From positions 2,456,001-2,520,000 of the forward strand of contig NC_019903.1 of NCBI RefSeq assembly GCF_000243135.2: a stretch of DNA of 64,000 nt, in the 5' to 3' direction. The position numbers were made by a program, and so were the translations under genes. Under the pieces are notes generated by a model. The model made no database searches and was not told where the DNA came from. It saw only the letters and a program-made list of their open reading frames with translations. Numbering within the stretch: the stretch's first letter is position 1; each line of letters opens with the position of its first letter. Positions 34,898 through 43,913 of this stretch are shown here, piece by piece. Source of the stretch: Desulfitobacterium dichloroeliminans LMG P-21439. Its GTDB lineage: Bacteria > Bacillota > Desulfitobacteriia > Desulfitobacteriales > Desulfitobacteriaceae.

Positions 34898-35662
34898 TTA
34901 GCTAACAAGGGTGGTGTATACAGTTATTATTTGCTTCCCCCAAAAGAAGACAATCCAGGCCCCTAAAACCAGATAAGGCCCAAAGGGAATCTGATCACGG
35001 AAGGTTCGCATCTGAAAAGATATCATGGCCAGCCCAACTATTGATCCCACAAAACTAGCGATGAAGATAGCAATGAATATCTCCGGCACTCCAAAGAAGG
35101 CCCCTAGCCCAGCGATGAGTTTTACATCCCCAAAGCCCATGCCTTGGGGATAGCTCCAGGCAATCAGCCAAAATACCCCCCCAACGCCTAGGGCTGTTCC
35201 GAGGCTTTCCCACCCTGAAAGGCCATGAGGCGAAGCAAAACCTACCACAATACCGATTACCAGTAACGGGAGAGTGAACAGATCCGGCAAACGAAAAGTA
35301 TCCCAATCGATTGCGGCTAGGACTAGAAGGGTGGAAAGAAAATAGAAGTTAATTACTAACTGGAGTATAGATCCTGTGTTGTCTTGCCAGGTGGCGAAAA
35401 AGTACAGTACACCGTTAAGAAGCTCCAATAGAGGATAACGCCAGGAAATCTTTGTCTGGCATAGCGAACATCGCCCTTTTAGAAACAGAAAGCTTAGGAT
35501 GGGTATTAATTCCCAAGGTCGGAGATGATGTCCACAGGAAGTACAGTGAGACCCAGGGAAGACTACAGATTCTCCTCGAGGCAGACGGTAAATAACTACA
35601 TTCAAAAAACTACCGATTATAATCCCTAATAGTCCAAAAAATAAAGAGGCTTCAATTCCCAC
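34898..35662 (-). CDS. pilD: Prepilin peptidase / N-methyltransferase (PilD)
   Basis: A polytopic aspartic protease that cleaves prepilin leaders and methylates the new N-terminus. Visible features are the GIIIGSFLNVVIYRLPRGESVV start, a zinc-type C-x-x-C pair (HCTSCG and RCSLCQ), the first catalytic Asp in AAIDWDTFRLPD and the second in GFGDVKL. The GTG at 35662 follows AAGGA at 8 bases; the longer ATG at 35680 has no clear site. It is the only prepilin peptidase in the window, so it probably serves both clusters. Confidence 0.93.
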   Translation of the reverse strand: MGIEASLFFGLLGIIIGSFLNVVIYRLPRGESVVFPGSHCTSCGHHLRPWELIPILSFLFLKGRCSLCQTKISWRYPLLELLNGVLYFFATWQDNTGSILQLVINFYFLSTLLVLAAIDWDTFRLPDLFTLPLLVIGIVVGFASPHGLSGWESLGTALGVGGVFWLIAWSYPQGMGFGDVKLIAGLGAFFGVPEIFIAIFIASFVGSIVGLAMISFQMRTFRDQIPFGPYLVLGAWIVFFWGKQIITVYTTLVS

Positions 35663-35693
35663 GCGCTTCGTCCTTTCCATGTGTAAAACTAAG

Positions 35694-36188
35694 TTAATTT
35701 GCCGAGCTCCACAACACCTTGTTTAGCCCTGAGTCGTAGACTCGTACTTCCGCTGCAGAACCATCCGTTGTTAGATATAACATGATAAGATTGCTCTCCG
35801 CATCATCAGGTATCGATCCGTCTGCTGATAATGAGGCAACTCCAAAACCTTTTTTACCTGCCGCAGCGTCTTGTTGGGTATTATCTTGGGTGAGTTTGCT
35901 AATATACTTAGGAATAAGTGGGGCGGCTGTAATATTTCCACTCGTATCGCGGATGATTTCCATTGTTTTTGGGTAAATTCCATTTTCTACTTGATAGCGG
36001 TCTAAAGCAGACTTCACTTGGTGACCTGTCGAAATATCGGCATTCCTTCGCGCTATCTCTGAGCTCGCACTCAATCTGGGAATAACAATAGCAGACAGCA
36101 TAGCTAGAATAAAGACCACTAATAAGACTTCTACTAAGGTAAACCCCTGTTGTGCTTCTTTACCTTTCCTTTGCTCAAACTGCATATT
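35694..36188 (-). CDS. Type IV pilin / GspG-like prepilin (cluster 1)
   Basis: About 164 residues. The prepilin leader ends at Gly14 and the mature protein starts FTLVEVLLVV with Glu5. A 20-residue hydrophobic helix follows, then a domain with SGNITAAPLIPKYISKLTQ and a tail resembling calcium-binding pseudopilins. The ATG at 36188 fits the leader; the frame is open further up. It lies between pilC and pilD and is a candidate major pilin of cluster 1. Confidence 0.87.
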   Translation of the reverse strand, partial: NMQFEQRKGKEAQQGFTLVEVLLVVFILAMLSAIVIPRLSASSEIARRNADISTGHQVKSALDRYQVENGIYPKTMEIIRDTSGNITAAPLIPKYISKLTQDNTQQDAAAGKKGFGVASLSADGSIPDDAESNLIMLYLTTDGSAAEVRVYDSGLNKVLWSSAN

Positions 36189-36219
36189 TCGTTCACTCCT
36201 TCTAGGAAATAGGGAGCAC

Positions 36220-37446
36220 TTACTGAATATGTGTCCCAAGATCGAAAATAGGCAACAGTACACCAACGGCTACAAGTCCTATGATTCCCGCTAAGACCAT
36301 CACAAGCAAAGGCCCAATAAGGTTTGGAACCCTATTCATTTGGTCTTCAAGCTCCATTCGGAACAGCTTGCTCAAATGATGCAGCATGGGACTAAGCTGC
36401 CCAGACTCTTCTCCCACTTCAATCATCTGCGCAGCATCCTTGGGAAAACCACCCGTATGCAGAAGGACGGGGGCCAATCTTCGGCCCATTCGGGCTGCCT
36501 CCTCAAGCTCGAGGACAAGGTTCTTCATTGAAAAGGTCTGTACTGTATCTCGAGTCAACCTTAATGCTTCCAAGAGGGGGACTCCAGCCTCTAGTAGCGT
36601 CCCTAACACCTGAGAAAATTTCAGATGATCATTCAGTTGATACACTTTGCCGAAAAGAGGTATATAACATAACTTGTCCCTGAATTTCTCTTGCCAGTAA
36701 TCCTGATTGCGGATACGTAGCACTATAAAAGATAAAATCCCTCCCAAACCAATCAAAAGGATCAATGCGGGTAAGCTATGGGAAACTCGAAAAATAATCT
36801 GTGTAAGCATTGGGAGTTCAGCCCCCATGCTCAGGAAAATTCGCTCATAGACTGGCAATACCATGAGGCTTAATGTATAGATGATTCCTAAAGTCAGTAT
36901 TAGAAGCAAGAGAGGATAAGCTAGAATTCCCCTTAATTTGCTCCGATACTTATGCTCCTCCATTAATTCTCCGGATAATGTGCCAAGAGCCTCGGGCATC
37001 TTGCCTGCTCGTTCCCCTGCTTGAACCATCGCCTTAATATAAGGAGTAGGGGGAAGAGCCATGACCTCCAGAGCATCGGAAAACTCTGCCCCTGCTTCCA
37101 GCTGTTCTATTACCTGATCCCATCCGTAACGGTTGATTCGAGATGTTTTATGCTGCTTTGCCAGGATATCAATAGCAAGAAGTAAAGGAATTCCTGCTTG
37201 GAGCAGGAGAGCTAGGCGGTGGGTGATACTTGCCCAGATCCTGAGTTTGTCACTTTTCACATTCAAATAATTAAGATACCCCATCAATAGGGTTAGCTTA
37301 CGCCCTCGAGGCACAATGGCTAAGGGATAATATCCTTTGGCATATAAACGCTTTCTAACCTCTGTATCATGCTTTACGTCCCATATTCCTTCGAAGGTAT
37401 TCCCTTCTTGATCCAAGGCCTTCCAGGAAAAACTGTAATTCCTCAT
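36220..37446 (-). CDS. pilC: Type IV pilus inner-membrane platform protein PilC (cluster 1)
   Basis: 408 residues of the GspF/PilC family: a short N-terminal domain (KALDQEGNTFEG), then two repeats of the GspF domain, each ending in membrane helices (about 165-190, 215-240 and 375-400). Family segments include ALEVMALPPTPYIKAMVQAGERAGKMPEAL and QMIEVGEESGQL. It is the platform turned by the PilB ATPase during fibre assembly. Confidence 0.93.
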   Translation of the reverse strand: MRNYSFSWKALDQEGNTFEGIWDVKHDTEVRKRLYAKGYYPLAIVPRGRKLTLLMGYLNYLNVKSDKLRIWASITHRLALLLQAGIPLLLAIDILAKQHKTSRINRYGWDQVIEQLEAGAEFSDALEVMALPPTPYIKAMVQAGERAGKMPEALGTLSGELMEEHKYRSKLRGILAYPLLLLILTLGIIYTLSLMVLPVYERIFLSMGAELPMLTQIIFRVSHSLPALILLIGLGGILSFIVLRIRNQDYWQEKFRDKLCYIPLFGKVYQLNDHLKFSQVLGTLLEAGVPLLEALRLTRDTVQTFSMKNLVLELEEAARMGRRLAPVLLHTGGFPKDAAQMIEVGEESGQLSPMLHHLSKLFRMELEDQMNRVPNLIGPLLVMVLAGIIGLVAVGVLLPIFDLGTHIQ

Positions 37447-37484
37447 TACTATTCCCTCTTTAACGTTAGCAATATTTTACTCTC

Positions 37485-39254
37485 CTAACTCGGTATTCGA
37501 CTGGTGGAATGCCATATCTCTTCAAGGCTCGTAAGTCCTTCTTGAACTTTCCTATAGCCATCTATGCGCAAGGACACCATCCCTCCGGCAATAGCTCTTT
37601 CTTCTATCCAATGTGAACCTTTACCTTCTAAGACCAATTCTTTTATGTCCTGATGATAGAGAAGTAGTTCATGGATGCCAATTCTCCCTGAATATCCCGT
37701 CTCTCGGCAGAAAGGACATCCTTGGGCCTTATAGACTTGCCCGATGCCCTCTGGAAGATCCATAACCTCCCTCTCTAGAAAGTCCAGATTCCAAGGCACC
37801 TTGCAATGATTGCAAAGACGACGAACTAAGCGTTGGGACAAAACACCCCGCACAACTGCAGCAACGAGATAGGGTTCGATTCCCATATCCAGAAGACGTG
37901 TGAAGGCTTCAGCTGCTGTATTGGTATGTAAAGTGGATAAAACAAGATGTCCGGTCAAGGCCGCAGCTATGGCAATACGAGCAGTCTCCTCATCACGGAT
38001 TTCACCAATCATAATCACATCGGGATCCTGCCTCAAAATCGAACGCAGTCCTTGCGCAAAAGTCAACCCAATCTTTGGCTGAACCTGTACGGATACAACT
38101 CCAGGCAGCTGATACTCTACCGGATCTTCAATAGACACCAGATTGAGTGTTTCAGAGACCAGCTCCTGTAACAAAGCGTAGAGAGTTGTGGTTTTCCCGC
38201 TACCCGTCGGCCCGACCACAAGAATAATGCCGTGGGGTTCCTTGATCAAACGTCGAAGCCTGCTTTCAACCTCTAGGCTCATGCCTAGAGACAGTAAAGT
38301 GCGTTTTGCCGTATCCACATCGAGTATACGCACCACGATTTTCTCCCCATAGATACTAGGAAGACTGGAGACTCGAAGATCAATCGTTTTGCCATTGACT
38401 GCAAACGTACTTCTTCCATCTTGGGGAAGGCGGCGTTCCGACACATCCATACCTGACATAATTTTTATTCGCGCAAGAAGATTCCGCGCAACCCCCAGAG
38501 GGAAGGAACGTTTAGTTTCCAGCTTACCATCAATTCGAAACCGCACTCGTAATGCGGCTTCTCCGGGCTCCCAATGAATATCGCTTGCCCCTAGCATGAT
38601 AGCCTCCCCAAGAAGAAAGTCCACCAATTGGATGGTGGGAGCGTCATGCCCTTCCTCACAATCTAAGCCTCTAATCCGTTCCGTCCCTCGGTCCGTTAAT
38701 TCCTCCTGACCCAAGGCCAGTTCAGCAATACTCTTCTCAACGGTGAGGAACTTTTTAATGGCGGACACCACCTGATCCTCAGAGACGAGCAAGGGTTCCA
38801 CTTCAAATCCTGTTAATATTCGAATATTCTCCACGGCACGATGATTACCTGGATCGAACATGGCTACCTGGATAATTCTATCTTTTATTTCTACTGGGAT
38901 AGCACCGTAACGCATAGCTGCTTCTTCGTTTAATAAGGAGGCCACTTTCGGGTCAATAGTGACTTGATTCAGATCGATTTGAGCAACGCCTAAGTACTTG
39001 CTGAGTTCATTGAGCATTTGTTCCTTAGTCAGCACCTTCTTGTTCGTCAAAATCTCGCCAAGCCGCGCACCTGTTTCCTTTTGTTCGCGTAAAGCCTCGG
39101 CCAGTTGACTAGGGTCAATACTATTCTGTGCCATGAGATATTGACCAAATCCTCCCCCGAGTGATGTAGAGTGCTTCCATTTCTCTTTTAAGTTTACTTG
39201 GTAATGAGCCTTCTGGCGGCGATTGCCCCAAAGAGTTATCTTATTCATCTCCAT
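37485..39254 (-). CDS. pilB: Type IV pilus extension ATPase PilB (cluster 1)
   Basis: About 589 residues of the GspE/PilB family. An N-terminal MshEN-type domain (ARLGEILTNKKVLTKEQML, typical c-di-GMP-binding fold in some members), Walker A GPTGSGKTTTLYALL near residue 355, the Asp box and Walker B RQDPDVIMIGEIRDEET, and a zinc-binding set CNHC/CPFC. Starts at 39254 or 39248 are both near AGGAG. The N-terminal MshEN similarity raises the possibility of c-di-GMP control; this needs direct comparison of the two arginine/glycine motifs. Confidence 0.94.
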   Translation of the reverse strand: MEMNKITLWGNRRQKAHYQVNLKEKWKHSTSLGGGFGQYLMAQNSIDPSQLAEALREQKETGARLGEILTNKKVLTKEQMLNELSKYLGVAQIDLNQVTIDPKVASLLNEEAAMRYGAIPVEIKDRIIQVAMFDPGNHRAVENIRILTGFEVEPLLVSEDQVVSAIKKFLTVEKSIAELALGQEELTDRGTERIRGLDCEEGHDAPTIQLVDFLLGEAIMLGASDIHWEPGEAALRVRFRIDGKLETKRSFPLGVARNLLARIKIMSGMDVSERRLPQDGRSTFAVNGKTIDLRVSSLPSIYGEKIVVRILDVDTAKRTLLSLGMSLEVESRLRRLIKEPHGIILVVGPTGSGKTTTLYALLQELVSETLNLVSIEDPVEYQLPGVVSVQVQPKIGLTFAQGLRSILRQDPDVIMIGEIRDEETARIAIAAALTGHLVLSTLHTNTAAEAFTRLLDMGIEPYLVAAVVRGVLSQRLVRRLCNHCKVPWNLDFLEREVMDLPEGIGQVYKAQGCPFCRETGYSGRIGIHELLLYHQDIKELVLEGKGSHWIEERAIAGGMVSLRIDGYRKVQEGLTSLEEIWHSTSRIPS

Positions 39255-39696
39255 GAATCTCCTGATACTGTTCAATTTCCCATTGTTCATCCACTTTTAG
39301 AAGTATCACTTTTATTTTGCGCTTGATCTGCCCATAGTGTGCTGATGAAGTCAGGGCATATCTCCCTTCATTGCCTACAACCTGAACATGCACATTACCA
39401 TCCCCGATACGAAGATCTCCTTCGCTAAAGCTTGGATCCTCTCTTAGCTTTACCTTAACCCACTCTATCCCACTCTCCGCTCCATAGACTGCTTGGCGGG
39501 AGCTGACCTCCTTACGAGCAATTTTGTTTTCTCCATGGGCTTGAACATACATTTCCAACCCATAGGCTGAAAGAGTAGCTAAAAGTACAAGCATAAGCAG
39601 GGTAATGTAGCCTAATTCACGGTGTCTCGCACCCTGATTTTTCCTTGCCAAAACACATTCTGTTTCCTTATTTGCCCTTGGAAGCTTATGGTCCAT
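39241..39696 (-). CDS. PilX/GspK-like pilus assembly protein (cluster 1)
   Basis: About 151 residues with a hydrophobic helix at ELGYITLLMLVLLATLSAYG, but no Glu at +5, so it resembles PilX_N/GspK-type proteins, not ordinary pilins. A beta-rich domain follows. The ATG at 39696 with AAGGAG is the best start, giving an 85-base overlap with the upstream prepilin gene in a different frame; a shorter start near 39651 (TTG) is possible. Likely a minor tip component. Confidence 0.65.
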   Translation of the reverse strand: MDHKLPRANKETECVLARKNQGARHRELGYITLLMLVLLATLSAYGLEMYVQAHGENKIARKEVSSRQAVYGAESGIEWVKVKLREDPSFSEGDLRIGDGNVHVQVVGNEGRYALTSSAHYGQIKRKIKVILLKVDEQWEIEQYQEIHGDE

Positions 39697-40103
39697 AGTC
39701 CCGACTCTCCTTGATCGCAATTCCAATCCACAATTCCACTGACTACTGGGTTATCAATTCCTTTATGGACTCGGTAGAAATCTTTAACACCATCATTATT
39801 TTTATCCTCCAGGTAATAATGATCACTATCAGCCTCTCTACTAGGGTTTACCGTTAAAGTCCATTTTCCGTTTTTGTTCGCCCACTGTACGGACTCCGCT
39901 TCACGGATGGCATCACTGACTAATCTCCCGGCAGTGACAGCGGCATAATGAGCCTCCATCTTATCTTTGCAAACCCGGCTAGTGCCCCATTGGTCAAGGA
40001 ATAACTGTAAGGATACCACCAAGAGTATCCCCGTAAGTAGTAAGGAAAACAAAACCTCAACTAAGGTAAAGCCTAGATCGCTATATCGGATTTGGCCATC
40101 CAT
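39612..40103 (-). CDS. PilW/GspJ-like minor prepilin (cluster 1)
   Basis: 163 residues. Leader ends at Gly11, mature start FTLVEVLFSL with Glu5, then a hydrophobic helix (about 12-32) and a beta-rich domain with a GIVDWNCDQGESGLWTISFQG-like C-terminal strand region. ATG after GGAGGAGG. It belongs to the minor pilins that prime fibre assembly. Confidence 0.82.
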   Translation of the reverse strand: MDGQIRYSDLGFTLVEVLFSLLLTGILLVVSLQLFLDQWGTSRVCKDKMEAHYAAVTAGRLVSDAIREAESVQWANKNGKWTLTVNPSREADSDHYYLEDKNNDGVKDFYRVHKGIDNPVVSGIVDWNCDQGESGLWTISFQGQIRKQNVFWQGKIRVRDTVN

Positions 40104-40126
40104 CTAGGTCACCCTCCTCCAAGCCA

Positions 40127-40510
40127 TCATTGCATAGCATAAAGATTTTCCAAGCAATAAACCCGTACACTTCCTTGTTCTAGCCAAGCTATCTCCACCC
40201 TCACCCGTATTAGCTCCTCCGGGAGTTCCCAATCAGCATCTATCGTCCAACGGAAGATTCCCTCCCATCCTTCTACTTCTCCTCCGGGTAGACAACGACC
40301 GGCATTGATGTTATCCCGCCAAGAATCCCCAGCAAGGGATTCCAAAATGCTTTGGGCCTTATTGGCCGCTTCCGTGATTCGGAGTGCTTGTTCAGCTTCT
40401 TTTATAGCACTTTCGCTTAAGCCATATAAAGCAGCAAAGCCCAGTGTGAAAAGAAATAGGGCTAGGACCACATCCAATAAAACGAAGCCTTGATTGCGGT
40501 TAATCGTCAT
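40127..40510 (-). CDS. PilV/GspI-like minor prepilin (cluster 1)
   Basis: 127 residues with leader ending at Gly8 and mature start FVLLDVVLALFLFTLG. The residue at +5 is Asp, not the usual Glu. A hydrophobic helix and a small beta domain (GWEGIFRWTIDADWELPEELIRV) follow. Overlaps the end of the upstream gene by 11 bases. Confidence 0.8.
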   Translation of the reverse strand: MTINRNQGFVLLDVVLALFLFTLGFAALYGLSESAIKEAEQALRITEAANKAQSILESLAGDSWRDNINAGRCLPGGEVEGWEGIFRWTIDADWELPEELIRVRVEIAWLEQGSVRVYCLENLYAMQ

Positions 40511-40841
40511 GGGTTATTTTTCCTCTTTCGTCCAGCTCATAGGGTTCTCCGCCCCTTGTTGGCTTAACTAATTCCTCGTCGAGATAGGGTCCCCGCCAGC
40601 CTTTGACCTCAGGAGGGGATAAATACAAATCTTCCAGTCGCTGGGGCAGTACTCCCGTATCCATTTTATATAGCTCGACTGCCCCTTCAATACGTACTCG
40701 ATTCGCAGCATCGATCTGTGTGCGAGTGACACCATCGGCAGAACTGAATCGAGGTGCAGCAATTGATATGACTGCCATGATAAGAAAAAGGATTAACAGC
40801 ATTTCAAGTAAAGTAAAACCTTCTTGGCTTCTCTTCTCCAT
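40500..40841 (-). CDS. GspG-like pseudopilin, first gene of pilus cluster 1
   Basis: About 113 residues from the ATG at 40841 (leader MEKRSQEG, mature FTLLEMLLILFLIMAV). The C-terminal half VLPQRLEDLYLSPPEVKGWRGPYLDEELV is the classic GspG calcium-site region. The open frame runs up to 40952 but codes nothing pilin-like there. No strong promoter was found upstream; the aroB terminator at 41029-41074 sets the boundary. Confidence 0.85.
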   Translation of the reverse strand: MEKRSQEGFTLLEMLLILFLIMAVISIAAPRFSSADGVTRTQIDAANRVRIEGAVELYKMDTGVLPQRLEDLYLSPPEVKGWRGPYLDEELVKPTRGGEPYELDERGKITHDD

Positions 40842-41028
40842 AAAATAGCCCCATTCTCCTATATCATATAGTAAATTAGTCCTAATCCGATTAAACAATA
40901 CTATTCTACTAATTCCATAAAGAAATCCTTCTTCTTTATTCTCATTAGACATTCTTTCTCTAATTTAGAGCAATGTTTTCTTCTTGCTTCAAGATAATCC
41001 TTTTTTTGGTATTTTACGACAATTCTAG

Positions 41029-41074
41029 AAAAAAAGGGTGGACAGATATAAACAATATCTACCACCCAAAAAAA
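41029..41074 (-). terminator. Terminator of the shikimate operon
   Basis: GGGTGG/CCACCC outer arms with inner AGATAT/ATATCT, flanked by T runs on both strands, just after aroB and before pilus cluster 1. Confidence 0.9.
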
Positions 41075-41100
41075 TAAACCAAGTAAGAACAAAAATAAAA

Positions 41101-42183
41101 TTACTTAATGACCTTCTTCCAGGCCCGCATGATCTCTTCATCCTTAGCATCGCGAACCACAATTGCTTGACCGATCCCTTTCGGTAAAACTAAGACCTTT
41201 TGTCCTTGATAGTTTTTCTTATCCGCTCCCATGAGATCGATTAGGGTTTGGGGATTTTTCCCTTTAATGCTTACGGGCAACCCGAAACTCTTAAGAAGAT
41301 TTATCAACCGTTGTACCTCAGCATTGGACATCAATCCCCGTTCTTGTGCTAGATGAGTAGCTGCCACCATGCCAATACTCACCCCTTGTCCATGGGTAAT
41401 CCCTTGATAGGCCATCTCAGCTTCGAGAGCGTGGCCAAAACTATGTCCGAAGTTAAGAAACATCCTCTTGCCTTGCTCTGTCTCGTCCTCAGAAACCAGC
41501 TTAACTTTAACAGCAGAGGAGCGGGAAGCGAGCTCTTTGTATAATTCTGGCTTACGTGCCTTTATATCTTGTGCATGTCTTTCAACAAAAGAAAGCAGCT
41601 CTTCATCAGCGATGACTGCGTGCTTCACGGTTTCAGCAAGACCGTTAAGCATTTCCTCCCAAGGGAGGGTTTCTAAGGTGCTAAAATCTGTCCAAACCGC
41701 TAGAGGGGGATAAAAATCACCCAAGAGATTCTTCCCGGCCGGATGATTTACCGCTACCTTCCCACCGATACTACTATCGACCATGGCCAGAAGGGTTGTG
41801 GGAATCTGCACATAGCGCATACCCCGCATAAACATGCTAGCGAAGAAACCGGCTAAATCTCCAATTACTCCGCCGCCCAGTGCTAAGACCACAGTTTTCC
41901 GATCAGCACCATAAGCGATTGCCGCTGAAGTTAATTCACTAATTCGTTCTAAGGATTTCTCCTCCTCACCTTGAGGTACGATCAAGGTATCCACTCGAAA
42001 AGATGGGAGTCCCTTTTTCAGCGAATCCAGATAGAGCTCAGCGATATTGGGATGAGTAACCACTAATAGGTGCTCCCCCATCCCGATGCGGGTGGCTAAA
42101 TATTCCCCCAGATTTTCTAGTGTTACCCCCAGAAAAACTGGATAAGGTTTCTCTGATGCTACATCAATCCTCTGTCCCTGCAT
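41101..42183 (-). CDS. aroB: 3-dehydroquinate synthase
   Basis: Second shikimate step: DAHP to 3-dehydroquinate, NAD- and Zn-dependent. 360 residues from the ATG at 42183, which follows AAGGAGG at good distance. Motifs: VLALGGGVIGDLAGFFASMF, IPTTLLAMVDSSIGGKVAVN, and the metal-binding HSFGHALE and HGQGVSIGM. Overlaps aroK by 20 bases. Confidence 0.96.
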   Translation of the reverse strand: MQGQRIDVASEKPYPVFLGVTLENLGEYLATRIGMGEHLLVVTHPNIAELYLDSLKKGLPSFRVDTLIVPQGEEEKSLERISELTSAAIAYGADRKTVVLALGGGVIGDLAGFFASMFMRGMRYVQIPTTLLAMVDSSIGGKVAVNHPAGKNLLGDFYPPLAVWTDFSTLETLPWEEMLNGLAETVKHAVIADEELLSFVERHAQDIKARKPELYKELASRSSAVKVKLVSEDETEQGKRMFLNFGHSFGHALEAEMAYQGITHGQGVSIGMVAATHLAQERGLMSNAEVQRLINLLKSFGLPVSIKGKNPQTLIDLMGADKKNYQGQKVLVLPKGIGQAIVVRDAKDEEIMRAWKKVIK

Positions 42184-42763
42184 GCAGCGCACCTCCTTCA
42201 CAACGGTCAAATATTTCTTGGACAACTTCGTCAATCCCTTTATCTGTTGTATCAACAGTCCAATTGGCTTGATTATAGATGGGTTGTCTCTTTGCCCACA
42301 ACTCCTCTACCACTTGCCGGTCGCCCCTAAGCAGAGGACGATCATTCCGATAGCCAATACGCTTATAGATCTCATCAAGTGGGGCATATAAACCAATAAT
42401 TACACCGCTCTGAGCCAAGTCCTGCCAGTTATCAGGGTTTAAGACTGTCCCTCCGCCTGTAGCAATGACATAGCCCTTTTGGTCGGCTAGACGCTTTACT
42501 AGAAGTCGCTCTTCCGATCGAAAACGCGTTTCTCCGTGCCTGCGAAAAATCTCCGAGACAGTCATTTCGGTTAACCTCTCAATTTCCACATCTGTATCAA
42601 TAAAATCCCGACCCAAAAGTTTAGCTAACCGCCTACCGACTGTGCTTTTACCTGTTCCCATAAAGCCTACAAGAATAACATTATCCTTGGGAGCATCCAT
42701 CCCAATACGATTTATATCCTTTGTCATACTATTGTCCATACTATTGTCCATATTATTGCTCAC
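42164..42763 (-). CDS. aroK: Shikimate kinase
   Basis: Phosphorylates shikimate at O3. Walker A GFMGTGKST near residue 33, IDTDVEIERLT, RSEERLLV, and the GGGTVL segment are standard. The N-terminus from the GTG at 42763 has a short repeat (MDNSMDNSM, a 12-base DNA repeat), so the true start among several ATG codons is unclear and the first 20 residues may not be translated. It sits between aroC and aroB with overlaps. Confidence 0.94.
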   Translation of the reverse strand: MSNNMDNSMDNSMTKDINRIGMDAPKDNVILVGFMGTGKSTVGRRLAKLLGRDFIDTDVEIERLTEMTVSEIFRRHGETRFRSEERLLVKRLADQKGYVIATGGGTVLNPDNWQDLAQSGVIIGLYAPLDEIYKRIGYRNDRPLLRGDRQVVEELWAKRQPIYNQANWTVDTTDKGIDEVVQEIFDRCEGGALHAGTED

Positions 42764-43901
42764 TCACATATTGAAAATAATCCCGCCAAGCCTTATGCAA
42801 CTCTTCCCAAGTATCTGAAGGGAACTTTTCTAGAACTGCCTGAAGAATCTCCCATCCCACCACATGCCGGAGAACAATCAGGGCTGCCGGAACCGCGCAC
42901 ACATCACTGCGCTCTACGCTGGCTTCCATTATCTCTTTACTCTCCATATTAACCGTTTGGAGAGGACTGTAAAGGGTAGGAATGGGTTTCATGACTGCTT
43001 GAAGAACAATGGGTTCGCCATTGGTCATGCCCCCCTCAATTCCTCCCGCATTATTACTAAAACGATAATAACCACGACCGTCATCATAGCCGATGGGATC
43101 ATGCACCTCTGACCCAAAGTGTTCCCCCGCTGCAAAGCCCATACCGAAAGAAACACCCTTCATAGCCTGCACGGATAACACGGCCTGAGCTAGGCGACCA
43201 TCCAGCTTTCTGTCCCACTGCACATATGAACCTAGTCCGGGTGGTAGATGGTCCACTTGAACTTGTAATATCCCCCCTAGGGATTCGCCCTTAATCTGTG
43301 CTTCTTTGAGCTGGGCATATAAGGCTTCCTCACTTTGAGCATCCCCAACCTTCCATTCCGAAGCATCAACCCTCTCCCAGTGCTCAGGTGAATCTTCCAT
43401 CTGTAGTTGGATTTTCCCCACCCCGAGAACTTGCCCACGAATCTCTACCCCAAGGGCAGTTAAGATTTGCAGAGCAACGTTACCCACTGCCACTCGCATG
43501 GCAGTCTCTCGGGCACTTGCTCGCTCTAAGACGTTGCGCACTTCTGTTCGGTACTTCAGATGACCTGTTAAATCCGCATGCCCAGGCCGAGGGGTGGTAA
43601 CTTTACGGCTTTCCAAGTCAGCGTCACTGCCCCAAGCCATTACTTTTTCCCAATTAGTCCAATCGCGATTAAGGATTTCCAGGGCAATGGGAGCACCTGT
43701 AGTTACTCCGCCCCGAATTCCCGAAAGAATAACGACCTGATCCTTTTCTATTTTCATCCGTCCCCCGCGACCGGGGCCTTTTTGCCTCTCCTGTAGAGCC
43801 TGGTCGATTAGTTCTTTATCTATCTTCGCTCCTGCCGGTACCCCTTCCAGAATGCCCACAAGCTTAGGTCCGTGGGATTCCCCAGCTGTTAAATAACGCA
43901 T
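42753..43901 (-). CDS. aroC: Chorismate synthase
   Basis: Last common shikimate step; converts EPSP to chorismate with reduced FMN. 382 residues with the start RYLTAGESHGPKLVGILEGVPAG, the ARETAMRVA segment, and YDDGRGYYRFSNNAGGIEGGMTNGEPI-type region near 270. Length fits. ATG follows GAGGAGGG. An aroA (EPSP synthase) gene is not in the window. Confidence 0.97.
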   Translation of the reverse strand: MRYLTAGESHGPKLVGILEGVPAGAKIDKELIDQALQERQKGPGRGGRMKIEKDQVVILSGIRGGVTTGAPIALEILNRDWTNWEKVMAWGSDADLESRKVTTPRPGHADLTGHLKYRTEVRNVLERASARETAMRVAVGNVALQILTALGVEIRGQVLGVGKIQLQMEDSPEHWERVDASEWKVGDAQSEEALYAQLKEAQIKGESLGGILQVQVDHLPPGLGSYVQWDRKLDGRLAQAVLSVQAMKGVSFGMGFAAGEHFGSEVHDPIGYDDGRGYYRFSNNAGGIEGGMTNGEPIVLQAVMKPIPTLYSPLQTVNMESKEIMEASVERSDVCAVPAALIVLRHVVGWEILQAVLEKFPSDTWEELHKAWRDYFQYVSEQ

Positions 43902-43913
43902 TACTTGCCCTCC

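Noticed and set aside
40901-41092. 63-codon minus-strand frame between aroB and pilus cluster 1
   Set aside because: It crosses the aroB terminator, is AT-rich and has no recognisable domain; the hydrophobic start comes from the T-rich DNA.
42730-42763. 12-base repeat at the start of aroK as a functional element
   Set aside because: Two copies of ATGGACAATAGT only; more likely a start-codon ambiguity or slippage than a regulatory repeat.
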